Below are positions 1 to 8,476 of a DNA stretch of 64,000 bases, in pieces (the first letter of the stretch is position 1; every line of letters begins with the position of its first letter). This stretch comes from an uncultured Flavobacterium sp. (GTDB taxonomy: Bacteria; Bacteroidota; Bacteroidia; Flavobacteriales; Flavobacteriaceae). The position numbers were made by a program, and so were the translations under genes. The DNA is taken from positions 274,562-338,561 of the forward strand of contig NZ_CAMLDD010000005.1 of NCBI RefSeq assembly GCF_946478785.1, in the 5' to 3' direction. Under the pieces are notes generated by a model, which made no database searches, had not been told where the DNA came from, and worked only from the letters and a program-made list of their open reading frames with translations.

Positions 1-1158
1 GATAAAGCTGCGGCTTCAAAACTAACGCGCATCAATACACCATGGCTTGTTGAAAAAGTAAATTGGACAGATACCCTTATCAGAAAAGCGGTTTTAGGAT
101 TGGCAATGCATTTAAAAAAACCAATTTTAATGTTGACTGATGCTGATTATATTGAGAACGGAATGAGTGACTTGCTTGCAGATTTAGGTCCCGCTTACGA
201 TATCAATATCAAGATTTTCAATAAACTTCAAAATACGATTACGGGATGGCCGGGAGGAAAACCAAATGCAGATGATAGTAAAAGACCGGAAAGAGCTGAA
301 CCTTCAAAAAAACGCGTACTTATTTTTAGTCCACATCCTGATGATGATATTATAAGTATGGGAGGAACTTTCAAACGCCTGCATGAACAGGGACATGAAG
401 TACATATTGGGTATCAAACCTCGGGAAATATTGCTGTTGCCGATGATGAAGCTTTGCGATTTGCCAGTTTTGTATGTGATTACAATGACAAATTTGGCAT
501 TAAAAGTATTGAAGCTGACACTATTTACAAAGAATCATTGAGATTTCTTCAAAATAAAAAAAACAGTGAAATTGATATTCCGGAAGTAAGAAATATTAAA
601 GGCTTAATCCGAAAAGGAGAAGCACAATCTACCTGTTATTTTGTTGGATTGCCGGATAGCCAGATTCATTTTATGGAACTTCCGTTTTACGAAACCGGTA
701 CCATCGAGAAAAAACCTTTAGGAGAAATGGATATCCAGATTACAATGGATCTGATTGAGAAAATAAAACCCCACCAAATTTATGCTGCAGGAGATCTGGC
801 AGATCCGCATGGAACCCATAAAGTTTGTCTTGATGCCATTTTTGAAGCTGTAAGACGTTTGAAAACAAAAGATTTCATGAAAGATTGCTGGGTGTGGCTG
901 TACAGAGGTGCATGGCAGGAATGGGGAATTGATGAAATTGAAATGGCTGTGCCAATGGGACCGGATCAGGTGCTGGAAAAAAGAAAAGCCATTTTTAAAC
1001 ATCAGTCACAAAAAGACGGAGTGGTTTTTCAGGGTTCTGACAGCAGGGAATTTTGGCAGCGTGCCGAAGATCGAAACAGAGAGACTGCAGATTTATACCA
1101 TCAGCTTGGATTATCTCACTATGCAGCGATGGAAGCCTTTGTGAGATGGATATATTAA
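1..1158 (+). CDS. nagB: NagB-like glucosamine-6-phosphate deaminase fused to a PIG-L (LmbE) deacetylase domain, 5' end missing
   Basis: The frame is open from base 1, so the gene begins before the window; 385 residues are visible. The first ~35 codons (LTRINTPWLVEKVNW) read like the C-terminal part of the long Bacteroidota NagB proteins. From about visible residue 100 a PIG-L/LmbE domain starts with the zinc-binding signature SPHPDDD followed by SMGGT, with a later DPHGTHK. Known long NagB proteins of this phylum carry such a domain behind the isomerase. Expected role: cytoplasmic conversion of GlcN-6-P to fructose-6-P, with a possible N-deacetylase activity in the same chain. An internal TTG at 100 is not the true start. 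The neighbouring SusCD/GH92 locus fits GlcNAc-containing glycans. The exact role of the PIG-L domain is unknown. Confidence 0.8.
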   Translation, partial: DKAAASKLTRINTPWLVEKVNWTDTLIRKAVLGLAMHLKKPILMLTDADYIENGMSDLLADLGPAYDINIKIFNKLQNTITGWPGGKPNADDSKRPERAEPSKKRVLIFSPHPDDDIISMGGTFKRLHEQGHEVHIGYQTSGNIAVADDEALRFASFVCDYNDKFGIKSIEADTIYKESLRFLQNKKNSEIDIPEVRNIKGLIRKGEAQSTCYFVGLPDSQIHFMELPFYETGTIEKKPLGEMDIQITMDLIEKIKPHQIYAAGDLADPHGTHKVCLDAIFEAVRRLKTKDFMKDCWVWLYRGAWQEWGIDEIEMAVPMGPDQVLEKRKAIFKHQSQKDGVVFQGSDSREFWQRAEDRNRETADLYHQLGLSHYAAMEAFVRWIY

Positions 1159-1228
1159 TAAGACTTTAGTTATAGATGTCTACAAAAAAAAGTTTGTGAA
1201 GCCCTGATTTTACTGACTATACAAAAAA

Positions 1229-1285
1229 TATCCATGTTTATGAATAACCTGTCCATTTCTTAACAATTCTTTAATACTAATTTCG
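1229..1285 (+). promoter_or_regulatory. Promoter and candidate regulator site of susCD
   Basis: Two half-sites, TCCATGTTT (1231) and TCCATTT (1252), start 21 bp apart, that is two helical turns on one DNA face. The second overlaps the -33 position, and a near-consensus -7 box TAATTTCG lies at 1278-1285, 36 bp before the ATG. The same half-sites with the same 27-bp step from GTCCATTT to the -7 box occur before the inositol oxygenase gene (33279-33334). Direct repeats two turns apart suit an AraC-type DNA-binding domain such as that of a hybrid two-component regulator; which regulator binds is inference. Confidence 0.6.
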
Positions 1286-1320
1286 ACTAAACTTATTAAC
1301 CAATTAACTAAATACAGAAT

Positions 1321-4300
1321 ATGGAAAAACTTAAACTTTTATTGTTAGCCTTTTTTCTAGGTCTTTCAATTAATTCATGGGCACAAAAAACAGAAGTGTC
1401 CGGTGTAATTTTAGATGACAAGAATTTACCCCTTCCTGCAGCTAATATTCTTGAAAAAGGGACTGCTAATACTGTAGTCACAGATTTTGATGGTAAATTT
1501 AGAATGTCTGTTTCAAATCCTACTGCGGTACTTGTTATATCCTATCTGGGATTTACAGATCAGACCCTTAAATTAGACGGATCAAAAACAAATCTGACAA
1601 TTAAATTAGCTTCTGCTACTAACACTTTAGAGCAGGTTGTTGTGGTAGGTTACGGAAAAGGATCCCGTAAAAACCTGACCACATCTGTAACTTCTATTAA
1701 AGCAGATGAATTAAACAGAGGGGCAATAAGTGATGTTGGACAATTACTACAAGGTAAAGTGTCGGGTCTTAATATCTCATCAAGTGGAGATCCAACAAAA
1801 ACAGCTTCTGTAGTTTTGCGTGGAGTTTCGACCCTTAACAGTTCACAGGGACCATTTTATGTTATTGATGGTGTTCCAGGAGTTGATATTTCTGTTATTT
1901 CTCCAGATGATATTGCAACTATTGATGTATTAAAAGATGCTGCTGCGACTGCAATTTATGGTAACCGTGCTGCCAATGGAGTCATTATGGTTACTACAAA
2001 AAAAGGAAGTAAGGACAGAACCCAAATCGCTTACAATGGTTATGTGGGCTGGGAAGAAGTTTCCAATCAGCTTGATATGATGGATGCAAGTCAACTTAGA
2101 GCTTTTACTACAAGAAATAATCTGAACTTTACTCCGGAAAATGATAAAGGTGCCAGTACAAACTGGCAGAAAGAAATTTTAAGAAAAGAAAGAGCTCAGT
2201 CGAGCAGCCATAACTTATCGATGAGCGGTGGCGGTCAACATGGTAGTTATACAGCAAGTATTACTTCTCTTAACAAAGAAGGGGTTCTTTTAAAAAGTGA
2301 TTTTTCCCGTGTAATAGCGCGTTTGTCTGTAGAGCAATTTGCATTTGATGATAAAGTTAAATTTGGTCTGAATGTAACCAATTCTAATAGTAAATATACA
2401 AATGTACCACAACGTAATACGGTACTTCTACAAGCAGCAAGTTATCTTCCGGTTTCTCCGGTAAGAAATGCTGACGGAACCTTTTTTGAAAATTTCACAA
2501 GTACTGGATATTTTAATCCCGTTGCCTTAATAGAACACGGAACTGACGAAACAAAAACAAATAATCTTGTTGGTAACCTTACTGCAGAAGTAAAATTACC
2601 TTTTGGATTTACTTATAACTTAAACATTGCACACCAAAAGCTGACGACTTCACATGGTGAGTTTTATGATAGCTATTATTCTAAATACAATAGTGCCAAT
2701 TTCTACAATAACCCAGATCCACCACAAACGAAAACATTAATCAATTTTGGTGTAAACGGTTCAGCATTAAGAAACAATTATGAAAATACGAATAATATTA
2801 TTGAGAGTTTTTTAACCTGGGATAAAGCTCTGGGAAGCCATAAGTTAAAAGCTGTTTTGGGGTATTCCTGGCAGGAGAATACTTTAGGTGACGGATTCCA
2901 GGCTACAGCAACCAATTTTCCTGTTGATAATGTAGGATATAATAATCTGGCTTTAAGTAATTATACCTCAGTGAATGGTTATGTAGTCAATTTTGGAGAT
3001 AGCAGAGCCTATCAAAAAACACGTTTGATTGGTGAGTTTGCACGTTTAAATTATAACTATGAAGACAAATACCTTTTGCAGGGAACGATTAGAAGAGATG
3101 GAGGTTCTGTATTTGGAGAAAACAACCGCTGGGGTTATTTTCCTTCTGTAGGTGCTGCATGGAGAGTTGATAAAGAAGGTTTTATGAAAGATCAGCAGCT
3201 TTTTAGTGACTTGAAATTCCGTGCAAGTTATGGGGTTACAGGAAACTCTTCAGGATTTAATGCTTATACAGCTCAGTTCATTTCCGGAAGTTTAGGAACA
3301 TTCTATTATAACGGTCAGCAAATTGGAGCCTACGGACCTAATCAGGCAGCTAACCCTGATTTGAAATGGGAAAAAACAGCTACCACAAATATTGGAGTTG
3401 ATTTTGGATTATTTAATGGAAAAATAACTGGTTCTGTTGATTTATACGACAAGAAAACAACTGACATGATTTTTAATTATGCTGTAAATCCGGTGCTTGT
3501 ACCAGTAGGAACAATTGTTGCAAACGGAGGAACAATGTCTAACAAGGGTATCGAGGTAAGTTTAGCAGCTACTCCTGTTAAAACAGCTAATTTTACCTGG
3601 TCAACCAATTTAAATTTGGCTAGCAACAAAAATGAAATTGTTAAACTTACAAATCCTTTCTTTATTGGTGGTGATTCTATTCGCAGAGTACAGCCCGATG
3701 GAGGTGGACAAACCGGAAGTACATTACAAATTTTTAAAGAAGGAAAACCTCTTGGACAATTCTTTACGCTTAAATATGCAGGGAAAAACTCAGCAGGTGT
3801 TTCTCAATATGTTGCAAAAGATGGCAGCTTAACTACGACTCCTGCAATTGGTGTTGATTATCACTATGCAGGAAGTGCGCAGCCAAAAGTATTATTAGGA
3901 TGGGGAAATAATTTTCAATACAAGAAATTTGATTTGAGTATTTTCTTCAGAGGGGTTTTTGGCAATAAAATTTTCAATGCTACCCGTGCTGATTTATTCA
4001 GACCTAGTACTGCAATGACCAGCAATATTTTAGCAGATGCAGAAAATGAATCGCCAAATGATCTTAATGCTTATAGATATTCTTCACGTTTTATAGAAGA
4101 CGGAAGTTATATTAGATTAGATAATATGACTTTAGGATATAATTTTGGAAAAGTGAGCAAATTTATTCAAAGTGTGCGTGTATATCAAACAATAAACAAT
4201 CTGTTTGTTATTACCAAATACTCAGGAATTGATCCGGAAGTAGAACAAGGAGGAACAGCTCCAGGTGTAGATTCAAACAACTTCTATCCAAAAACCAGAA

Positions 4301-4332
4301 CATTTATGTTTGGTCTAAACGTGATATTCTAA
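1321..4332 (+). CDS. SusC/RagA-type TonB-dependent outer-membrane glycan importer
   Basis: 1003 residues, usual length for SusC. A signal peptide ends at SWAQ (about residue 21). A carboxypeptidase-regulatory-like beta-sandwich follows (residues 22-100, with GVILDDKNLPLPAANI and VISYLGF). The SusC hallmark VVVVGYGKG comes next, then the plug domain (ATAIYGNRAANGVIMVTTKKG near 210) and a long beta-barrel ending in an aromatic residue (GLNVIF). Family role: the barrel of a pedal-bin complex that imports oligosaccharides using TonB energy with its SusD lid. The susD gene starts 18 bp downstream. A shared operator-like element lies upstream. The substrate cannot be read from sequence; the following GH92 genes suggest mannose-containing glycans. 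Confidence 0.95.
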   Translation: MEKLKLLLLAFFLGLSINSWAQKTEVSGVILDDKNLPLPAANILEKGTANTVVTDFDGKFRMSVSNPTAVLVISYLGFTDQTLKLDGSKTNLTIKLASATNTLEQVVVVGYGKGSRKNLTTSVTSIKADELNRGAISDVGQLLQGKVSGLNISSSGDPTKTASVVLRGVSTLNSSQGPFYVIDGVPGVDISVISPDDIATIDVLKDAAATAIYGNRAANGVIMVTTKKGSKDRTQIAYNGYVGWEEVSNQLDMMDASQLRAFTTRNNLNFTPENDKGASTNWQKEILRKERAQSSSHNLSMSGGGQHGSYTASITSLNKEGVLLKSDFSRVIARLSVEQFAFDDKVKFGLNVTNSNSKYTNVPQRNTVLLQAASYLPVSPVRNADGTFFENFTSTGYFNPVALIEHGTDETKTNNLVGNLTAEVKLPFGFTYNLNIAHQKLTTSHGEFYDSYYSKYNSANFYNNPDPPQTKTLINFGVNGSALRNNYENTNNIIESFLTWDKALGSHKLKAVLGYSWQENTLGDGFQATATNFPVDNVGYNNLALSNYTSVNGYVVNFGDSRAYQKTRLIGEFARLNYNYEDKYLLQGTIRRDGGSVFGENNRWGYFPSVGAAWRVDKEGFMKDQQLFSDLKFRASYGVTGNSSGFNAYTAQFISGSLGTFYYNGQQIGAYGPNQAANPDLKWEKTATTNIGVDFGLFNGKITGSVDLYDKKTTDMIFNYAVNPVLVPVGTIVANGGTMSNKGIEVSLAATPVKTANFTWSTNLNLASNKNEIVKLTNPFFIGGDSIRRVQPDGGGQTGSTLQIFKEGKPLGQFFTLKYAGKNSAGVSQYVAKDGSLTTTPAIGVDYHYAGSAQPKVLLGWGNNFQYKKFDLSIFFRGVFGNKIFNATRADLFRPSTAMTSNILADAENESPNDLNAYRYSSRFIEDGSYIRLDNMTLGYNFGKVSKFIQSVRVYQTINNLFVITKYSGIDPEVEQGGTAPGVDSNNFYPKTRTFMFGLNVIF

Positions 4333-4350
4333 AATTAAACTGAAAAAATT

Positions 4351-5970
4351 ATGAAAAATATATTAAAATATTTAGGGATTCCAGTACTTATGCTTGGTCT
4401 ATTCTCATCATGTGAAGATCTGGATGTGCCAATTACAACACAACTTACGCCAGAAGTTTTTCCTCAAAACTCTACACAATATATACAGACTACCGGTCCC
4501 GTTTATTCAGCTTTCCGTGGTGATTTTTCATTCTCATGGTGGTGGACACAATCATTATCTACAGACGAAGCTATTCTGCCTGCAAGAGGAGGTAACTGGT
4601 TTGATAACAGAAATTACATTGCAATGCATTATCATGACTGGACACCAGATAATGGTATCGTAGGAAGTCTTTGGGATTGGTCATCTAAGGTAATAGGGAT
4701 CAGCAATCAGACCATTTCAATTTTAAATCAGGCAATGCCGGAAGGTGCAGAGAAAGCAACCCTGATTTCTGAAGTAAAAACAATGCGTGCCATCTCTTAT
4801 TTCATGTTAATGGACAGTTATGGAGAGGTACCATTAGATACGCTGTATGGGGATTTTAGCTCTCGTCCTAAATCGAGTAGAAAAGACGTTTTTGATTTTA
4901 TTGAAAAAGAATTAAAAAAAGCAATACCTAATTTGAATCCGGCATCAGGAATCACAACTTATGGAAGACCAAACAAACAAACGGCTAATGCATTACTTGC
5001 TAAAATGTATCTGAATGCAGAGGTTTACACAGGAACGCAACGTTATAATGATTGTATTACGGCTTGTGATCAGGTAATTGGTTCTGGTTTATACAATATT
5101 GAACCAAGAGCAACTTATCTTCAAATGTTTTATCCAACCAATGGTCCACAAATGAAGGAGTTTATTTTTGCTGTTCCTTACGATCCTTCTGCTGTAACGG
5201 TTGGTTTCAACGGACAAATGTACCATTCACGTTATGATGTTCCCCGTTCTGAAAGAGCGAAGTTCGGTCTTCAATTTACGCCAAGTGCGCCAAGAAGTAC
5301 ACTTCCTGAGTTCTATGCTAATTTCGACGATGTTAATGATATTCGTAACAGACAATGGTTAACAGGGTTGCAATACATGAATGATGGGGTTACTCCTGTA
5401 ATGGTTACTACAACAAAAAAAGGATATGACCAGTTTTATACCGGGGCAGATGGTGGTGCAGCTTACACGTATCAAGTCAATTTAACACCAGATATTGTAC
5501 CTCGCCAAAACCCTGATTTATTTGATTTAGGAAATGATGAAATTGCCTGGAACATGGGATACAGAAATATTAAATTCTATCCGGATGCTACTTCTACTAG
5601 CCGTAACCAAAATAATGACGTGCCTTTTTTACGTTATTCAGATGTAATTTTGATGAAAGCTGAAGCTATTCTTCGCGGTGGTGGAGAAACTTTAGGGCAA
5701 ACTCCTGTATCATTGGTAAATATGGTTCGTTCAAATCGTACAACTTCTGCTGCTTTGGGCAGCGTAACATTAGAAGAGCTTTACAAAGAAAGAAGCCGTG
5801 AATTTGCTTGGGAAGCCTGGCACAGAAACGACATGATCCGATTTGGAAAATATGAAGGACAATGGGGATATAAAACAAACGCTGATACTTACCGTCGTGT
5901 TTTCCCAATACCAACAAATGCAAGGGTTTTAAATCCTGCCTTAACCCAGAATGATGGTTATCCAAACTAA
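4351..5970 (+). CDS. SusD/RagB-family surface glycan-binding lipoprotein
   Basis: 539 residues. A lipoprotein signal peptide ends in the lipobox LFSSC (Cys21), followed by acidic residues as in surface-exported Bacteroidota lipoproteins. TPR-like helices of the SusD fold are recognisable (VKTMRAISYFMLMDSYGEVPL, ANALLAKMYLNAEVY), and the C-terminal region has DVILMKAEAIL and LYKERSREFAWE, which are typical of the RagB/SusD family. It forms the lid of the SusC transporter encoded immediately upstream and captures glycan at the cell surface. A terminator-like hairpin follows. Binding specificity is not predictable here. Confidence 0.95.
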   Translation: MKNILKYLGIPVLMLGLFSSCEDLDVPITTQLTPEVFPQNSTQYIQTTGPVYSAFRGDFSFSWWWTQSLSTDEAILPARGGNWFDNRNYIAMHYHDWTPDNGIVGSLWDWSSKVIGISNQTISILNQAMPEGAEKATLISEVKTMRAISYFMLMDSYGEVPLDTLYGDFSSRPKSSRKDVFDFIEKELKKAIPNLNPASGITTYGRPNKQTANALLAKMYLNAEVYTGTQRYNDCITACDQVIGSGLYNIEPRATYLQMFYPTNGPQMKEFIFAVPYDPSAVTVGFNGQMYHSRYDVPRSERAKFGLQFTPSAPRSTLPEFYANFDDVNDIRNRQWLTGLQYMNDGVTPVMVTTTKKGYDQFYTGADGGAAYTYQVNLTPDIVPRQNPDLFDLGNDEIAWNMGYRNIKFYPDATSTSRNQNNDVPFLRYSDVILMKAEAILRGGGETLGQTPVSLVNMVRSNRTTSAALGSVTLEELYKERSREFAWEAWHRNDMIRFGKYEGQWGYKTNADTYRRVFPIPTNARVLNPALTQNDGYPN

Positions 5971-5994
5971 TTAAATACCACTAGATTTTGTTTT

Positions 5995-6031
5995 AAAAGG
6001 AGAGGAAGATAAAAATTCTTCTCCTTTTTAT
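5995..6031 (+). terminator. Probable terminator after susCD
   Basis: An imperfect hairpin pairs AAAAGGAGAGGAAG with CTTCTCCTTTT and is followed by a short T-rich run. It stands 25 bp past the susD stop and may give partial termination before the GH92 genes. Confidence 0.55.
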
Positions 6032-6146
6032 TAAAACTTGATTTTTAAGCTGATTTTGAAATCACGTATTCTGAATATAGCGAAGTTTCCTTGTCAAAAC
6101 AATTCAGCATAAATAATATTACTGCCCTGCCAATACAATAGAATAG

Positions 6147-8459
6147 ATGAGACTAGATAAAATTTATAAAATCGGACGCATTGGAATAAGTTTAGCTCTT
6201 GTTTTTTTAGTGTCATGTAAAGCCGAAAAAAATACTGCTTTCAAAAAGAAGGAATTAGTAGACATGGTCTATCCTTGGCTCGATACCGAAAATTCACGCT
6301 GGTTTTTCTTTTCATCTGCAAGTCGTCCATTTGGTATGGTGAATTTAAGTCCAGATACAGAAATCAAGGGTGACTGGGGAGGAGGATACAAATATACTAC
6401 AGATACGATAAAAGGTTTTAGTCATATTCATGAATGGCAAATGTCCGGGCTTTCTGTTATGCCGATAACGATTACAAAGGAAGATAGCGAAAATGTCTTT
6501 TCAGATTTTTATTCTCAATTTAGTCATGAATCTGAACAAATATTTCCGGGTTATCATTCTGTGTTACTCAACAGGTATCAGATAAAAGCGGAACTAACCA
6601 GCACAAAAAGAGTAGGATTCCATCAATATACTTTTCCGGTAAATGCCCAGAAAGCAATACTTTTTAATCTAAATACCATCCTTGGACCTTGTGAAAATAC
6701 AAATGGTAAATTAGAAAAAAACAATGATTATGAACTTTCAGGATCACTAGTATTAAGTACTAATTTTAGACGGCCAAAACCATTGACGGTATTTTTTAAA
6801 ATTAAATTTAAAGAGCCAATTACTTCGATAGAGCGAAATACGACTACAGGTAATTATTTAGTCAATTTTGGTAAAAACGATAAAAAAATACTGATGAAAG
6901 CGGGTATTTCGTACACATCTGTTGAGAATGCTACTACTAATATTCACGAAGAATTACCTCATTGGGATTTTGAAAAGATTGTTGCCGATTCAAGAAGTGA
7001 ATGGAATAATTTATTAGGCAGAATCAAAGTTGAAGGCGGAACAGAAACTGACCAAAGACGATTTTACACGGATCTCTGGCACGCTTTGCAGGGACGAAAA
7101 ATGATTAGTGACGCAAATGGCGCCTATCCTGATAATACTGGAGAAAAGTTCAGAATTGGACAATTACCGTTGAATGCTGATGGAAAACCTAAATTTAATC
7201 ACTACAATTCAGATGCATTTTGGGGAGCACAATGGACAATCAACACGCTTTGGGGGCTTGTTTATCCTGAAATTATGGATGAGTTTGTACACTCTTTAAT
7301 GCAATATTATAAAGATGGCGGAATGATTCCGCGTGGTCCTTCGGGGGGGAATGATACCTATGTTATGACAGGTGCATCAACGACACCTTTTATTGTAACT
7401 GCTATTCAAAAAGGAATTATAAAAGACGATTTAGAAGCCATTTATTTAGCATTGAAAAAAAATCACATGACAAACGGTATTATGGGAAAAGCGGGATATG
7501 AGCATAATACAACTATTGGAGGCGGATTAAAATATTATCTGGAAAAAGGATTTGTTCCATATCCACTTCCGGATGGCAATTTTGGAAGTCACCAGGACGG
7601 AGCCAGTCAGACTTTAGAATATGCCTATCAGGACTGGACTCTGGCACAATTGGCTAAAAAATTAAATCATGAAGATGATTACCATTATTTTATGACCAGA
7701 TCTAAAAATTATAAAAATGTATTTGATAAAACGTCAGGATGGATGCGCCCAAAAAATATTGACGGGCAATGGCGTGAAAATTATGATCCGTATCAATATG
7801 AAAATGGTTTTATAGAATCAAATGGTGCGCAGTCAACCTGGTTTGTTCCTCATGATATCGATGGTCTGGCTGAATTAATGGGAGGAAAAGAAAAAGCGGT
7901 TGAAAAATTAAACCGTCAGTTTGAAACAGCTCAACAATTAAAATTTACTTCTGGAACCTCGCATGATGCCGAATTACATCCTGAGTTTAGCAGGATCCCA
8001 ATAAATTTTGGAAACCAGCCATCAATACAGACATCCAATATTTTTAATTTACTGGATAGACCAGATTTGACGCAATATTGGACCAGAAATGTAGTAAAAG
8101 AAACTTTTAGCGGCTTATCACCATCAACAGGTTATAACGGCGATGAAGATCAGGGATTAATGGGAAGTTTAAATGTATTGCTTAAAATTGGTTTATTTCA
8201 AATAAATGGAGGAACAGATAAAAATCCTCAATATCAGATAGCGAGTCCTTTGTTTACTAAAGTATCAATTCAACTGAATCCAAATTATTATCAGGGCAAA
8301 AATTTTGTTATTGAGGCCGAAAATAATAATGCTGAAAATATTTATATCAACAGTATGAAGTACAATAATAGGGCAGTAGAGAAATTTGGTGTTTCTCATG
8401 ACAATATCACTGGAGGAGGAAAATTAATTCTGGAAATGTCAAATAAAGCAAAGCCATAA
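6147..8459 (+). CDS. GH92-family alpha-mannosidase-like lipoprotein
   Basis: 770 residues with a lipobox signal (LVFLVSC, Cys24). GH92 features in order: an N-terminal beta-sandwich with RPFGMVNLSPDTEIKGDW and GFSHIHEWQMSG, then the (alpha/alpha)6 domain with DLWHALQGRKM, the probable general acid Glu557 in FIESNGAQSTWFVPHDIDG, and the acidic cluster Asp666-Glu667-Asp668 in GDEDQGLMG. Family members are calcium-dependent exo-alpha-mannosidases using inversion. The usual Trp after the GxxDxGxM motif is missing (GSLNVL), so specificity may differ. The next gene is a second GH92 only 17 bp away, implying one transcript. Confidence 0.88.
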   Translation: MRLDKIYKIGRIGISLALVFLVSCKAEKNTAFKKKELVDMVYPWLDTENSRWFFFSSASRPFGMVNLSPDTEIKGDWGGGYKYTTDTIKGFSHIHEWQMSGLSVMPITITKEDSENVFSDFYSQFSHESEQIFPGYHSVLLNRYQIKAELTSTKRVGFHQYTFPVNAQKAILFNLNTILGPCENTNGKLEKNNDYELSGSLVLSTNFRRPKPLTVFFKIKFKEPITSIERNTTTGNYLVNFGKNDKKILMKAGISYTSVENATTNIHEELPHWDFEKIVADSRSEWNNLLGRIKVEGGTETDQRRFYTDLWHALQGRKMISDANGAYPDNTGEKFRIGQLPLNADGKPKFNHYNSDAFWGAQWTINTLWGLVYPEIMDEFVHSLMQYYKDGGMIPRGPSGGNDTYVMTGASTTPFIVTAIQKGIIKDDLEAIYLALKKNHMTNGIMGKAGYEHNTTIGGGLKYYLEKGFVPYPLPDGNFGSHQDGASQTLEYAYQDWTLAQLAKKLNHEDDYHYFMTRSKNYKNVFDKTSGWMRPKNIDGQWRENYDPYQYENGFIESNGAQSTWFVPHDIDGLAELMGGKEKAVEKLNRQFETAQQLKFTSGTSHDAELHPEFSRIPINFGNQPSIQTSNIFNLLDRPDLTQYWTRNVVKETFSGLSPSTGYNGDEDQGLMGSLNVLLKIGLFQINGGTDKNPQYQIASPLFTKVSIQLNPNYYQGKNFVIEAENNNAENIYINSMKYNNRAVEKFGVSHDNITGGGKLILEMSNKAKP

Positions 8460-8476
8460 TGATTTAGAACTTTAAA